From positions 1 through 9,318 of the forward strand of contig JAMJFV010000070.1 in the NCBI GenBank assembly GCA_023544495.1: 9,318 bases of DNA, read 5' to 3'. Below, piece after piece: positions 1 through 6,546 of the stretch. Each line of letters opens with the position of its first letter. Positions within the stretch are counted from its first letter, which is position 1. Origin of the DNA: ANME-2 cluster archaeon. GTDB lineage: Archaea; Halobacteriota; Methanosarcinia; Methanosarcinales; Methanocomedenaceae. Both the position numbers and the translations under genes were made by a program. Below the pieces are notes generated by a model that searched no databases, had not been told where the DNA came from, and was given only the letters and a program-made list of their open reading frames with translations.

Positions 1-48
1 GGCGTTTACCCATTTGGCCAGTGGACTTTCAAATAGTATTCCAACCAT
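1..48 (-). CDS. Possible 5' end of a further minus-strand gene (partial)
   Basis: An open frame begins with ATG at position 48 and runs off the window after 16 codons (MVGILFESPLAKWVNA). It lies 46 nt downstream of the DUF473 stop codon, in the same direction as that operon. No stop interrupts the visible part, but 16 codons is too short to prove coding. No clear Shine-Dalgarno precedes the ATG; only a weak AAAGAG is present. I do not recognise the product. It could be the next gene of the operon or a chance frame. Confidence 0.3.
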   Translation of the reverse strand, partial: MVGILFESPLAKWVNA

Positions 49-61
49 AAAAACTCTTTGG

Positions 62-87
62 TACAATTACCAGATACAGGAATTGTA
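62..87. repeat. 7-bp inverted repeat downstream of the DUF473 gene
   Basis: TACAATT (62-68) and AATTGTA (81-87) are perfect inverted copies separated by 12 nt. On the minus strand the hairpin follows the DUF473 stop codon, and a TTTTT run (49-53 in plus coordinates) comes 8 nt after it. It could be a weak terminator or an operator for the frame starting at 48. The stem is AT-rich and short, so chance is possible. Confidence 0.3.
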
Positions 88-94
88 TCGCATA

Positions 95-484
95 TCATTT
101 TGCTTCAAGGTACGTGACACTGTCAGCATCCACAAAGAAAGGACTGCCTATAACAGAAACTCCAACCATGCGTACCCTTGCAATTCCCTTCACCTGTAAT
201 TGAACCCTTGCTGTAAAGGTCTCGTACTCTTCAAACATCTCCTGCGACCTGCTGACAAAGTGATGCATTGAGATCTTCCGTTCCTTTATCATTGCCAGCA
301 AACCTATTGTTCCGATATTAATGTCATTATAACTGGATTTGGTCAGGAAGATCAGGTCTCCCACTTCAGTATTATAAACTGATATGAAATTTTGGGGACT
401 ATGTATCTCAATGGTACGAATCTTGTTCTCCTGTAACTCTTTCAGTACCTGTGAAGATATACCTGTTAGCGCTATATATTGCAT
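95..484 (-). CDS. DUF473 family protein
   Basis: A 129-residue protein whose sequence (start MQYIALTGIS, followed by IRTIEIHSPQNF and a VGDLIFLT stretch) matches my memory of DUF473, a family of unknown function found mainly in methanogenic archaea. No signal peptide or membrane segment is visible, so it is probably a soluble cytoplasmic protein. The pattern is mostly short beta strands with a helical middle (residues about 70-90). The ATG at 484 is preceded by GGGAG at a normal distance. The gene begins 23 nt after the PAC2 stop codon, so the two are probably co-transcribed and likely translationally close. Family assignment is by recognition; no biochemical role is claimed. Confidence 0.8.
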   Translation of the reverse strand: MQYIALTGISSQVLKELQENKIRTIEIHSPQNFISVYNTEVGDLIFLTKSSYNDINIGTIGLLAMIKERKISMHHFVSRSQEMFEEYETFTARVQLQVKGIARVRMVGVSVIGSPFFVDADSVTYLEAK

Positions 485-507
485 TTACAGCACTCCCATA
501 TCGTTTC

Positions 508-1260
508 TTACCCGTACATTGGGAACTCACGTCTTGGTTGTTCGGTCTCTTCTGAAGTTTTGACCTGTTCAGCAAGTTTTTGCAGTTCAAGTTCAATCTG
601 TTCTGCCTGTTCAAGCAGGTTTTCAGTGTTTATGGAAAGATTGTAGATATTGTTTAAGATCTTTATGACCATTGCCGCAGCTCTTGGGTCAGGGTTTGGA
701 CTGTTGGTCTCGCCCAACAGGCTTACAGCCGGAATGTTGCGCATATAACATTCTGTCATCACGCTGCCGGAAATACCACTTATAGTACCAACCTGGAAAA
801 CCTCAACATGCTCTTTTATCTTATCAAGCATTTCTTCATTGGTTGCTGCCCCGAAAACTTTATTTTCTCCGGACATGGTGGCTATCCCTGCAATTGATAC
901 GATCTCTTTCACATTCAATGACTGTGCCCAGTCCATCAAAACCTTACTGACCTCGTATGAAATGGTAGGATGAATAGGAATATCTGAAATCACGGTCAAA
1001 ATATTATGTTCTATACATTCATAGATGCGAACCGGCATATTGATGATGCCATTGAACAGAACAGCAATTGGCGGGAAATATTTTGATTCAATACTTCCAA
1101 TATATTTCATGTTAAGTTCATCTATCAGATGCTGGCTGGCAATATTCCCCACAAGCCCAATACCCGGAAAACCCTCAAAAATGATTGGATTTTCAAGTGA
1201 CACTGACTTTGTAACAATTGTGACATTTTCTCCATACCGGGATTTATCAACACCTGTCAT
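508..1260 (-). CDS. PAC2-family proteasome assembly chaperone
   Basis: A 250-residue protein of the PAC2 family, the archaeal relatives (PbaA/PbaB type) of eukaryotic proteasome assembly chaperones. Family hallmarks seen here are FEGFPGIGLVGNIASQHLI (residues 28-46), the TISGISGSVM segment (159-168) and LLGETNSPNPDPRAAA (181-196). Residues about 212-235 (ENLLEQAEQIELELQKLAEQ) look like a C-terminal coiled coil, followed by a charged tail. The protein ends Met-Tyr-Gly, which fits the HbYX pattern (hydrophobic-Tyr-any) that proteasome activators use to dock into the alpha ring; docking is inferred, not shown. The ATG at 1260 has GGTGA four bases upstream. A stronger AGGAGGT lies 24 nt upstream, but no in-frame start codon follows it. 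DUF473 follows 23 nt downstream. Confidence 0.88.
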   Translation of the reverse strand: MTGVDKSRYGENVTIVTKSVSLENPIIFEGFPGIGLVGNIASQHLIDELNMKYIGSIESKYFPPIAVLFNGIINMPVRIYECIEHNILTVISDIPIHPTISYEVSKVLMDWAQSLNVKEIVSIAGIATMSGENKVFGAATNEEMLDKIKEHVEVFQVGTISGISGSVMTECYMRNIPAVSLLGETNSPNPDPRAAAMVIKILNNIYNLSINTENLLEQAEQIELELQKLAEQVKTSEETEQPRREFPMYG

Positions 1261-1264
1261 AATT

Positions 1265-1269
1265 TCACC
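1265..1269 (-). promoter_or_regulatory. Likely ribosome binding site of the PAC2 gene (GGTGA)
   Basis: On the minus strand GGTGA is followed by AATT and then the PAC2 ATG. It is complementary to the UCACC part of the archaeal 16S 3' end. It is the only Shine-Dalgarno-like element at a workable distance from the start. Confidence 0.5.
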
Positions 1270-1284
1270 GAAATGAAAGTTTGT

Positions 1285-1291
1285 ACCTCCT
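1285..1291 (-). promoter_or_regulatory. Orphan strong Shine-Dalgarno (AGGAGGT)
   Basis: A consensus AGGAGGT on the minus strand lies 24 nt before the PAC2 ATG, too far for direct use. The PAC2 frame holds no ATG, GTG or TTG between them, and an in-frame TAA lies just upstream of the motif. It may be a standby site, a remnant or chance. Confidence 0.35.
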
Positions 1292-1303
1292 GATTAATAA
1301 GTA

Positions 1304-1322
1304 CATCGATATTGCATCGATG
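1304..1322. repeat. 7-bp hairpin between aminotransferase and PAC2 genes
   Basis: CATCGAT (1304-1310) and ATCGATG (1316-1322) can form a perfect 7-bp stem with a 5-nt loop. On the minus strand it begins one base after the aminotransferase stop codon. No strong T-run follows, so it is a poor terminator. It may be a processing or mRNA-stabilising element within the operon. Confidence 0.35.
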
Positions 1323-1323
1323 G

Positions 1324-2469
1324 TTATAGATTTTCCAGTCTGGATACAGCTTCCTGCAACGTTTCATCGCTCTTGGAGAAGGTAAACCTTAGAGTGCTTG
1401 CCCCCATTTCGGGATTTTTGTAGAAACTGCTGCCAGGTACTGCAGCCACGCCGATTTCAGAAGCAAGATAATGCGCGAAGGTAACATCATCTCCCCGGTC
1501 AAATGCTGAAATATCAACCAGGATGTAATATGCCCCCTGGGGGAGTTTACAGGTAAATCCATGTTTGCTAAGTGCATTATAGAGCATGTGCCGCTTTTTG
1601 TCATACATCCTGACCAGTTCTTCATAGTATGCAGGAGGCAGGTCAAGGGCCGCAACACAGGCATGCTGCAAAGGAGCCGGTGCCCCTACCGTGAGAAAAT
1701 CATGTACCTTGCGTATGGCACCTGTCAGATGGGGCGGTGCAAGCACATACCCCACACGCCAGCCAGTAACGCTGTACGTCTTGCTGAAACCCCCAATAGT
1801 AATTGTGCGCTGGTCCATGTCATTCATAGAAGCAATGCTGGTATGCTGCGCCCCGTCATAGATGATATGCTCATATATCTCGTCCGTTATCACTGTTACA
1901 TCATTATCGATTGCAAGGTCGGCTATGACCGACATCTCGTCTTTGCCAAACACCTTCCCTGTAGGGTTGTTAGGCGTGTTCAGGACCAGTGCCTTTGTCC
2001 TGTGATTGAACGCTGCTGCCAGTATATCAGCATCAAAGGTAAAATCGGCTCCTTCCAGGGGTACGAACCTGGGCACTGCACCGGAAACTGCGGCATCAGG
2101 ACCGTAATTCTCATAGAACGGTTCAAAAATGATCACCTCGTCCCCAGGATCGATCACTGCCAGCATGGATGCCATCATTGCCTCGGTGGTGCCACAGGTC
2201 ACCGTTACTTCCTGCCCAGGGTCAGCCCTGATGTTGTTGAACCTGGCGGCCTTGTTCGTAATCGCTTCTCTTAGTTCCCTGGCGCCCCACGTTATTGCGT
2301 ACTGATTATGGTCTGCCTTAACTGCATCACAGGCTGCCTTTTTCAGTTCTTCAGGTGCAGGGAAATCAGGAAATCCCTGGGCAAGGTTCACTGCATTATG
2401 ATGCAGCGCCAGCCTTGTCATATCCCTGATGACCGATTCACCAAAATAGTCGCAACGTTTTGAGGTCAT
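1324..2469 (-). CDS. Class I/II PLP-dependent aminotransferase (aspartate aminotransferase-like)
   Basis: A fold-type I aminotransferase of 381 residues, the usual family length. It moves an amino group between an amino acid and a 2-oxo acid using pyridoxal phosphate in the cytoplasm. Visible landmarks (numbered from this start): NLAQGFPDF near residue 28, NQYAITWGARELREAI near 56, NNPTG with the cofactor Asn about 168, TDEIY with Asp196 and Tyr199, the Schiff-base Lys230 in GGFSKTYSVTGWRVGY, and Arg361 in TLRFTFS for the substrate carboxylate. A TTG 21 nt upstream (2490) would give 388 residues and overlap the dehydrogenase gene. I prefer ATG 2469 because GGTGA lies 11 nt before it and the added residues are not part of the fold. 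The substrate is unknown; aspartate, aromatic or methionine/kynurenine-type activity is possible. It is not a DegT-type sugar aminotransferase. Confidence 0.88.
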   Translation of the reverse strand: MTSKRCDYFGESVIRDMTRLALHHNAVNLAQGFPDFPAPEELKKAACDAVKADHNQYAITWGARELREAITNKAARFNNIRADPGQEVTVTCGTTEAMMASMLAVIDPGDEVIIFEPFYENYGPDAAVSGAVPRFVPLEGADFTFDADILAAAFNHRTKALVLNTPNNPTGKVFGKDEMSVIADLAIDNDVTVITDEIYEHIIYDGAQHTSIASMNDMDQRTITIGGFSKTYSVTGWRVGYVLAPPHLTGAIRKVHDFLTVGAPAPLQHACVAALDLPPAYYEELVRMYDKKRHMLYNALSKHGFTCKLPQGAYYILVDISAFDRGDDVTFAHYLASEIGVAAVPGSSFYKNPEMGASTLRFTFSKSDETLQEAVSRLENL

Positions 2470-2480
2470 GCTCAGATCAC

Positions 2481-2485
2481 TCACC
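2481..2485 (-). promoter_or_regulatory. Ribosome binding site (GGTGA) embedded in the upstream stop codon
   Basis: The last codons of the UDP-sugar dehydrogenase gene, TGG TGA, themselves form GGTGA upstream of the aminotransferase ATG at 2469. This supports translational coupling and is the main reason for choosing that start over TTG 2490. Confidence 0.45.
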
Positions 2486-3770
2486 AGCAAAGGCCCACAT
2501 ATTCGATCCCATCACAGGAAATGACATTGCGCCCATCAATCACCAGCGGTCTTTTCATTGTCGCAAACTCGCTGTTCAATGACCTGAACTCATCCCACTC
2601 TGTCATCACTAGACAACCGTGAGCACTTTCCAGAGCCTGCGCCGCGTTATCGCAATAATGAACGATGGTGTCATCAAATAACTGCTTCATAGTATCCCCG
2701 GCCATGGGGTCATATGCTGTAACAACCGCCCCCCTCTCCAGTAATGCCTGTATCACAGGTATGGACCTGGACTCCCTGATATCATCGGTGTCATTCTTAA
2801 ATGCCAGGCCCAGCACTGCAATGGTCAGGTCGCCCAGATTGCCCAGCCGGGACTCCAGCAGGTCTATCATTAACAGAGGCTGGACCTCATTGACCTTGAT
2901 CACGGAATTAAGTAATACAGGTTCATATCCCTGTTCCCTGGCTTTCCCTATCAATGCCTTCACATCCTTGGGGAAGCACGAACCCCCGAAACCTGCACCC
3001 GAGTTCAGGAAATAGGGCGATATCCTGGAATCCCTGCCCACAGCGTCCATAACCTGGTAGGTATCGATGCCCAGTTTCTTGCAGATATTCCCGATCTCAT
3101 TTGAAAACGATATTTTGGTAGCAAGGAAAGAATTGTTCACGTACTTTATCATCTCTGCTGTGCTGGGATCTACATGGATGGTCTCACCATCAAGACCTGC
3201 ATACAAAGCAGATACAGCATCATCTGACCGCTTGTCAATGGCACCCACCACTATCTTATCAGGATGCATGAAATCATAAACTGCCTTCCCTTCCCGCAGG
3301 AACTCCGGGTTCATGGCAACACCAAAGTCCACACCTGCTTTTTTCCCGGATACTCCCTCAATTATCGGCACCACCACTTTTTCCGTGGTCTGGGGCACTA
3401 CTGTGCTTTTCACCACAACTACATGGTAGCGGTCCTTTTTAGCCAGTGCCGCACCAAGGCTCGCACATGCTCCTTTTACAATAGACAGATCGATATTTCC
3501 ATCATCATCCGACGGCGTGCCGACACAGATGAACGATATGTCAGTACCGGACACTGCATCATCATAATCTGCAGTAGCCCGGAGCGTTCTGCCTGCATGG
3601 TTCGAAAGCAGTTCTTCCAGTCCGTCTTCATATATGGGCGGCTCGCCCCTGTTGATCATATCCACCTTATCAGGATCGATGTCTATACACACCACATGGT
3701 GCCCCAGTTCTGCGAAACACGCTGCTGATACTGTACCAACATAACCTGAACCTATTACAGAAATATTCAC
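2481..3770 (-). CDS. UDP-glucose/GDP-mannose dehydrogenase family protein (probable UDP-sugar 6-dehydrogenase)
   Basis: A 429-residue NAD-dependent enzyme that would oxidise C6 of a UDP-sugar twice to the uronic acid, most simply UDP-glucose to UDP-glucuronate. The three family domains are complete: an N-terminal Rossmann fold with VIGSGYVG (residues 5-12) and FICVGTPSDDDG (80-91), a central helical domain with NPEFLREG (154-161) and EMIKYVNNSFLATKISFSNE (206-225, Lys209 and Asn213), the catalytic Cys265 in GFGGSCFPKD, and a C-terminal UDP-binding domain with GLAFKNDTDDIRESRS (321-336, Lys325, Arg332). The start is GTG at 3770 behind GGTGAT. It begins 24 nt after the GlmU-like gene, so the two are one operon, probably for surface-glycan precursors. 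UDP-GlcNAc or UDP-ManNAc as substrate cannot be excluded. Confidence 0.9.
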   Translation of the reverse strand: MNISVIGSGYVGTVSAACFAELGHHVVCIDIDPDKVDMINRGEPPIYEDGLEELLSNHAGRTLRATADYDDAVSGTDISFICVGTPSDDDGNIDLSIVKGACASLGAALAKKDRYHVVVVKSTVVPQTTEKVVVPIIEGVSGKKAGVDFGVAMNPEFLREGKAVYDFMHPDKIVVGAIDKRSDDAVSALYAGLDGETIHVDPSTAEMIKYVNNSFLATKISFSNEIGNICKKLGIDTYQVMDAVGRDSRISPYFLNSGAGFGGSCFPKDVKALIGKAREQGYEPVLLNSVIKVNEVQPLLMIDLLESRLGNLGDLTIAVLGLAFKNDTDDIRESRSIPVIQALLERGAVVTAYDPMAGDTMKQLFDDTIVHYCDNAAQALESAHGCLVMTEWDEFRSLNSEFATMKRPLVIDGRNVISCDGIEYVGLCW

Positions 3771-3794
3771 TTTAGATCACCAAAATTACAGTCT

Positions 3795-5003
3795 TTATTC
3801 ATGGGGATAGTAATCCCTTACAAATACACCTGGCTGGATATTGCTGCCTGGCTCGATGACAGATCCTACGTTCAACATGCTGTTGATGCCGGTATGCACG
3901 TTATCACCCATGATGGTCCCCAATTTCCTGCGCCCGGAATCTATCCTTTTGCCGTTTACCATGATCTTTATATTGCCGCCGTCATGCCGCAGGTTAGCCA
4001 CTTTTGTTCCGGCCCCGAAATTACAGCCCGTACCAATGACACTGTCACCCACATAGGACAGGTGGCCTATATGTGTCCTGTCCATGATTATTGAGTTCTT
4101 GACCTCAACAGCATTGCCGATACGAACACCCCTGCCAAGGCTGGTGGACGGTCTGATATAGCAGTTAGGTCCAATATCACAATCAGGTCCGATTATTACC
4201 GGTCCTTCAATATATGCGCCGCTGCGGACCCTGGCACCCGTTTCGATTATTACGGGACCGTGGATATGCACATCATCCTCGATATCACCCTTGATATTAG
4301 TATGAATGGTCTTGAGGAATTCACTGTTCGCATCCAGCAGTTCCCACGGTCTGCCTACATCCTGCCATGTGCCGGATAATATCTGGTATCCCACATGGAT
4401 GCCGCTATCGATCATATCCTGGATGGTCCAGGTTATTTCGTATTCCTTGCGTGTGGACAGGGGCGTCCTGACAATACCGCCGAACACTTCGGGTTCGAAA
4501 ACATAGATACCTGCGTTTGCAAGATTGGTTGGAGGTTTCTCGGGTTTCTCAAGCAACCTGACCACTAATCCTCCGTCAACTTCAAGCACACCGAACTGTG
4601 ATGCATCTTCCACTTCAAGTGCTGCCATGACCGCCACTTCGTCCCTCTCAAGCAGGGTCCTGACCTGTGCTGTTGTGACCATGACGTCGCCATTCAACAC
4701 GAGGAACCGCTCATCTATCAGGGTGCGTGCAGTACCGATGGCATGGGCAGTGCCCAGCCGTTCTTCTTGTATCACATAATCAATTTTAATGCCGAACCGT
4801 TCCCCTTCCCCGAAATGTTCCATAATTGTATCGCCATGGTACCCTATTACCAGGATAACGTGGTCAACACCGGCGTTTTTTACCTGTTCTATGACATGTT
4901 GCAGTAGAGGGCGGTTCCCGATGGGAAGCATCACCTTAGGGCGGTTCCTGGTGAGCGGGCGCATACGTGTCCCTTCTCCGGCTGCGAGGATTACGGCTTT
5001 CAT
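3795..5003 (-). CDS. glmU: Archaeal GlmU-like bifunctional sugar-1-phosphate nucleotidylyltransferase/acetyltransferase
   Basis: A 402-residue two-domain enzyme expected to acetylate glucosamine-1-phosphate and to join the sugar phosphate to a nucleotide, giving UDP-GlcNAc. The N-terminal nucleotidyltransferase domain (1-about 230) has LAAGEGTRMRPLT (6-18), RPK with Lys23, NGD with metal-binding Asp106, LEKPEKP (151-157) and WQDVGRP (213-219). Residues about 240-395 are hexapeptide repeats of a left-handed beta helix. The segment VKNSIIMDRTHIGHLSYVGD (301-320), then FGAGTKVANLRHD, matches the acetyltransferase site of archaeal homologues such as the Sulfolobus ST0452 type, with His314 as the likely catalytic residue. 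ATG 5003 follows GGAG. It is the first gene of the minus-strand operon. Plain glucose-1-phosphate thymidylyl- or uridylyltransferase activity may coexist, as in known relatives. Confidence 0.87.
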   Translation of the reverse strand: MKAVILAAGEGTRMRPLTRNRPKVMLPIGNRPLLQHVIEQVKNAGVDHVILVIGYHGDTIMEHFGEGERFGIKIDYVIQEERLGTAHAIGTARTLIDERFLVLNGDVMVTTAQVRTLLERDEVAVMAALEVEDASQFGVLEVDGGLVVRLLEKPEKPPTNLANAGIYVFEPEVFGGIVRTPLSTRKEYEITWTIQDMIDSGIHVGYQILSGTWQDVGRPWELLDANSEFLKTIHTNIKGDIEDDVHIHGPVIIETGARVRSGAYIEGPVIIGPDCDIGPNCYIRPSTSLGRGVRIGNAVEVKNSIIMDRTHIGHLSYVGDSVIGTGCNFGAGTKVANLRHDGGNIKIMVNGKRIDSGRRKLGTIMGDNVHTGINSMLNVGSVIEPGSNIQPGVFVRDYYPHE

Positions 5004-5071
5004 GCTGCTCCTGTTTTGTATCTGTTACAATAAAAAGATGTGGTTATTTTGGTCTGGCTGGTGTATCATTT

Positions 5072-5093
5072 TCATAGTAAGGACAAACTATGA
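5072..5093. promoter_or_regulatory. 7-bp inverted repeat upstream of the GlmU-like operon
   Basis: TCATAGT (5072-5078) and ACTATGA (5087-5093) are perfect inverted copies separated by 8 nt, about one helical turn plus between half-sites. The element lies about 70-90 nt upstream of the GlmU-like ATG in the gap that separates it from the broken plus-strand gene. It could be an operator for either direction. No convincing TATA box pairs with it; an AT-rich CTTTTTATTG on the minus strand (5028-5037) is the nearest candidate. Chance occurrence is possible. Confidence 0.3.
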
Positions 5094-5187
5094 TTATTGG
5101 TATCAGGACATTTAGAGAATAATAAAGATGTTGAGGAATCACGGGCTGGTGGGATAAGGGTATAGGTCTTAAGTGATAATGCATTGA

Positions 5188-5524
5188 ATGTCAAACAATT
5201 TCCTTACAATGCGGTACAATTCATCAAAAGCCGACATCCTCCCTGATAGCCCAATCCTTCATTGTAGAAAATATTCTAAATACCACATATGCCGATGTTC
5301 TGCTGTATATCACACCTAAAAAATTAGTTGATAAGAAACATCTGTTAGAGAATATCGAATGCAGCAAGGATATTCTGGATGACCTGTTAATTTATGGATT
5401 GTTAAAAGAGAACCATAAGGGTGAACTCTATTTCACGTTCAAAGGCCTGATGGTAAAGCGGGAGCTTGAGACTGCTTGCTATGCTGAAAATATTCCGATT
5501 CCTGCACAACCCATAATAGTATAA
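5188..5524 (+). pseudogene. Frameshifted small winged-helix-like protein gene
   Basis: Two plus-strand frames join into one protein if one base is skipped. The first starts at ATG 5188 (MSNNFLTMRYNSSKADIL) and would stop at 5319. The second is open from 5180 to the TAA at 5522-5524 but has no usable start codon. Dropping one C of the CCC at 5241-5243 gives a continuous 111-residue protein running SSKADIL-LIAQSFIVENILN across the joint, or 104 residues from the inner ATG 5209. The restored protein has a helix, a helix pair near DKKHLLENIECSKDILDDLL, then YGLLKENHKGELYFTFKG. That order matches archaeal winged-helix regulators with their 'leucine-rich helix, GLL, beta wing, T/F-x-KG' ending. No strong Shine-Dalgarno is visible. 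It may be a decayed gene, a sequencing or assembly error, or, less likely, a recoded gene. The 184 nt before it hold only the inverted repeat at 5072-5093 and no other frame I can support. Confidence 0.55.
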
Positions 5525-5553
5525 ATTATTGTAAAAATAGGTCTAAAAGAAAT

Positions 5554-5576
5554 AAATGAGACCTGCGGTCTCATTT
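5554..5576. terminator. Hairpin between convergent genes, overlapping the ftr stop codon
   Basis: AAATGAGACC (5554-5563) and GGTCTCATTT (5567-5576) form a perfect 10-bp stem with a 3-nt loop (TGC). It sits 29 nt after the end of the broken plus-strand gene, and its right arm contains the ftr stop codon (5571-5573). On the minus strand the stem is followed by ATTTATTTCTTTT, a T-rich tract of the kind that ends archaeal transcripts; on the plus strand the right arm itself ends in TTTT. It is probably a bidirectional terminator or an mRNA 3'-end stabiliser. Confidence 0.65.
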
Positions 5577-6467
5577 TACAATATCGTGCAGGTGGAACTT
5601 GTACGGACCCAGGCTTCCACCGAAATTGCCTGCTGATATCTTTTTGACGCCGGGTATCATGACTGCGGCTTTGATACCTGCCAGCATCGCTTCTGATATG
5701 ACCTTTTCATTCAGTCCGTTGATGACGATCTCGTAGATACCGTTCACATCGGCAGGTACATTGCTACCTTCTACTTTATCCTTAATGCTGGGTGAGAATT
5801 TCTCATTACTGGTAGCGTTCAGGAACTTGTATTTGTTGGCACCGGTCTTTGAACCGCTTGCAACTATACCTCCCGGAAAAGGAGTAATGACACCATCCAC
5901 TTTAGCTATTGCATCAACAGCCGATTCGGCTGCAGCCAATGCTGCCATCTGGTTCTCGGCCAGGATAAAGAAATTACCGCCTGCAATACCTTCCACTGCA
6001 CCGATATTCAATTCAGTGATGAAGTCTCCTTCCATCATCGGGATCCTGTATACTTTACGTCCCCCGATCTCTTCCAGGGTCTCCATCCCGTCCCCGAAAA
6101 AGTGAAGCTTATTACCGGTATCAAATTGTTTCTCTGCATCCGGAAGACCATTGTACATGTGAGCAGTAGGGGCCGGTAATACGCAATCACCCAATCTGCT
6201 CATAAGCTGTCCTTCGAGACCTTTGAAACCGAATGTACATATCTGGATAAATACTCCCGGTCTACCGTCAGGGGTTTCGTCTCCTCCAACGATCTTTTCT
6301 ATACCACCTTCTGCCGGACAATGGATAACTGATGTTCCGAATCCAGTAGCCTCTTTAGCTGCTACAAGGGCCCAGCGCTCGGTGGCTCCGGTGATCAATA
6401 CCCTTGCGATCTTTATGGGAAATGCTTCTGCATATGTGTCTTCTATCTCTACTCCATTCAATTCCAT
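5571..6467 (-). CDS. ftr: Formylmethanofuran:tetrahydromethanopterin N-formyltransferase
   Basis: Ftr (EC 2.3.1.101) moves the formyl group between formylmethanofuran and tetrahydromethanopterin (or sarcinapterin). It is the second step of CO2 reduction in methanogenesis and runs in reverse in methane or methyl oxidation. The protein is 298 residues, the standard length, soluble, and nearly collinear with methanogen Ftr as I remember it. Recognisable stretches are MELNGVEIEDTYAEAFPIK (1-19), TPDGRPGVFIQICTFGFKGL (65-84), the MEGDF segment near 144, TPFPGGIVASGSKTGANKYK (about 195-214) and PGVKKISAGNFGGSLG near 273. I see no missing key segment or frameshift. ATG 6467 is preceded by GAGGG at 7 nt. 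It stands alone on the minus strand, convergent with the broken gene and divergent from the metallopeptidase, with a TATA-like box about 40 nt upstream. The sister fwd/mch genes are not in the window. Confidence 0.96.
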   Translation of the reverse strand: MELNGVEIEDTYAEAFPIKIARVLITGATERWALVAAKEATGFGTSVIHCPAEGGIEKIVGGDETPDGRPGVFIQICTFGFKGLEGQLMSRLGDCVLPAPTAHMYNGLPDAEKQFDTGNKLHFFGDGMETLEEIGGRKVYRIPMMEGDFITELNIGAVEGIAGGNFFILAENQMAALAAAESAVDAIAKVDGVITPFPGGIVASGSKTGANKYKFLNATSNEKFSPSIKDKVEGSNVPADVNGIYEIVINGLNEKVISEAMLAGIKAAVMIPGVKKISAGNFGGSLGPYKFHLHDIVK

Positions 6468-6503
6468 TAAAAATCCCTCGAGGTAACTGATTTTACTGAT
6501 GGC

Positions 6504-6511
6504 TACATATA
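6504..6511 (-). promoter_or_regulatory. Candidate TATA box for ftr in a 79-nt divergent intergenic region
   Basis: The minus strand reads GAGTATATGTAG here, with TATATGTA centred about 40 nt upstream of the ftr ATG. Transcription would begin near 6480-6485 and leave a short leader that still includes the GAGGG site. The plus strand of the same stretch (ACATATAC) is also TATA-like and sits about 38 nt before the metallopeptidase ATG, so both divergent promoters may share this AT-rich core. Judged by position and composition only. Confidence 0.4.
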
Positions 6512-6546
6512 CTCATCGAAATTGTTCGGTCTGATCGGGTTTGAGC

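Noticed and set aside
1561..2274. Long plus-strand frame of 237 codons opposite the aminotransferase gene
   Set aside because: The minus strand encodes a complete aminotransferase with all cofactor residues; the opposite frame is rich in Cys, His and Arg and resembles no family.
5180..5524. The second frame of the broken gene as an intact gene with a non-standard start
   Set aside because: The only candidates before the conserved part are CTG or ATT codons without a Shine-Dalgarno, whereas a single-base correction yields a normal ATG-started protein.
5162..5544. 8-bp direct repeat ATAGGTCT at 5162-5169 and 5537-5544 flanking the broken gene, like a target-site duplication
   Set aside because: An 8-bp match within a few hundred bases is expected by chance, there are no terminal inverted repeats and the enclosed gene is not a transposase.
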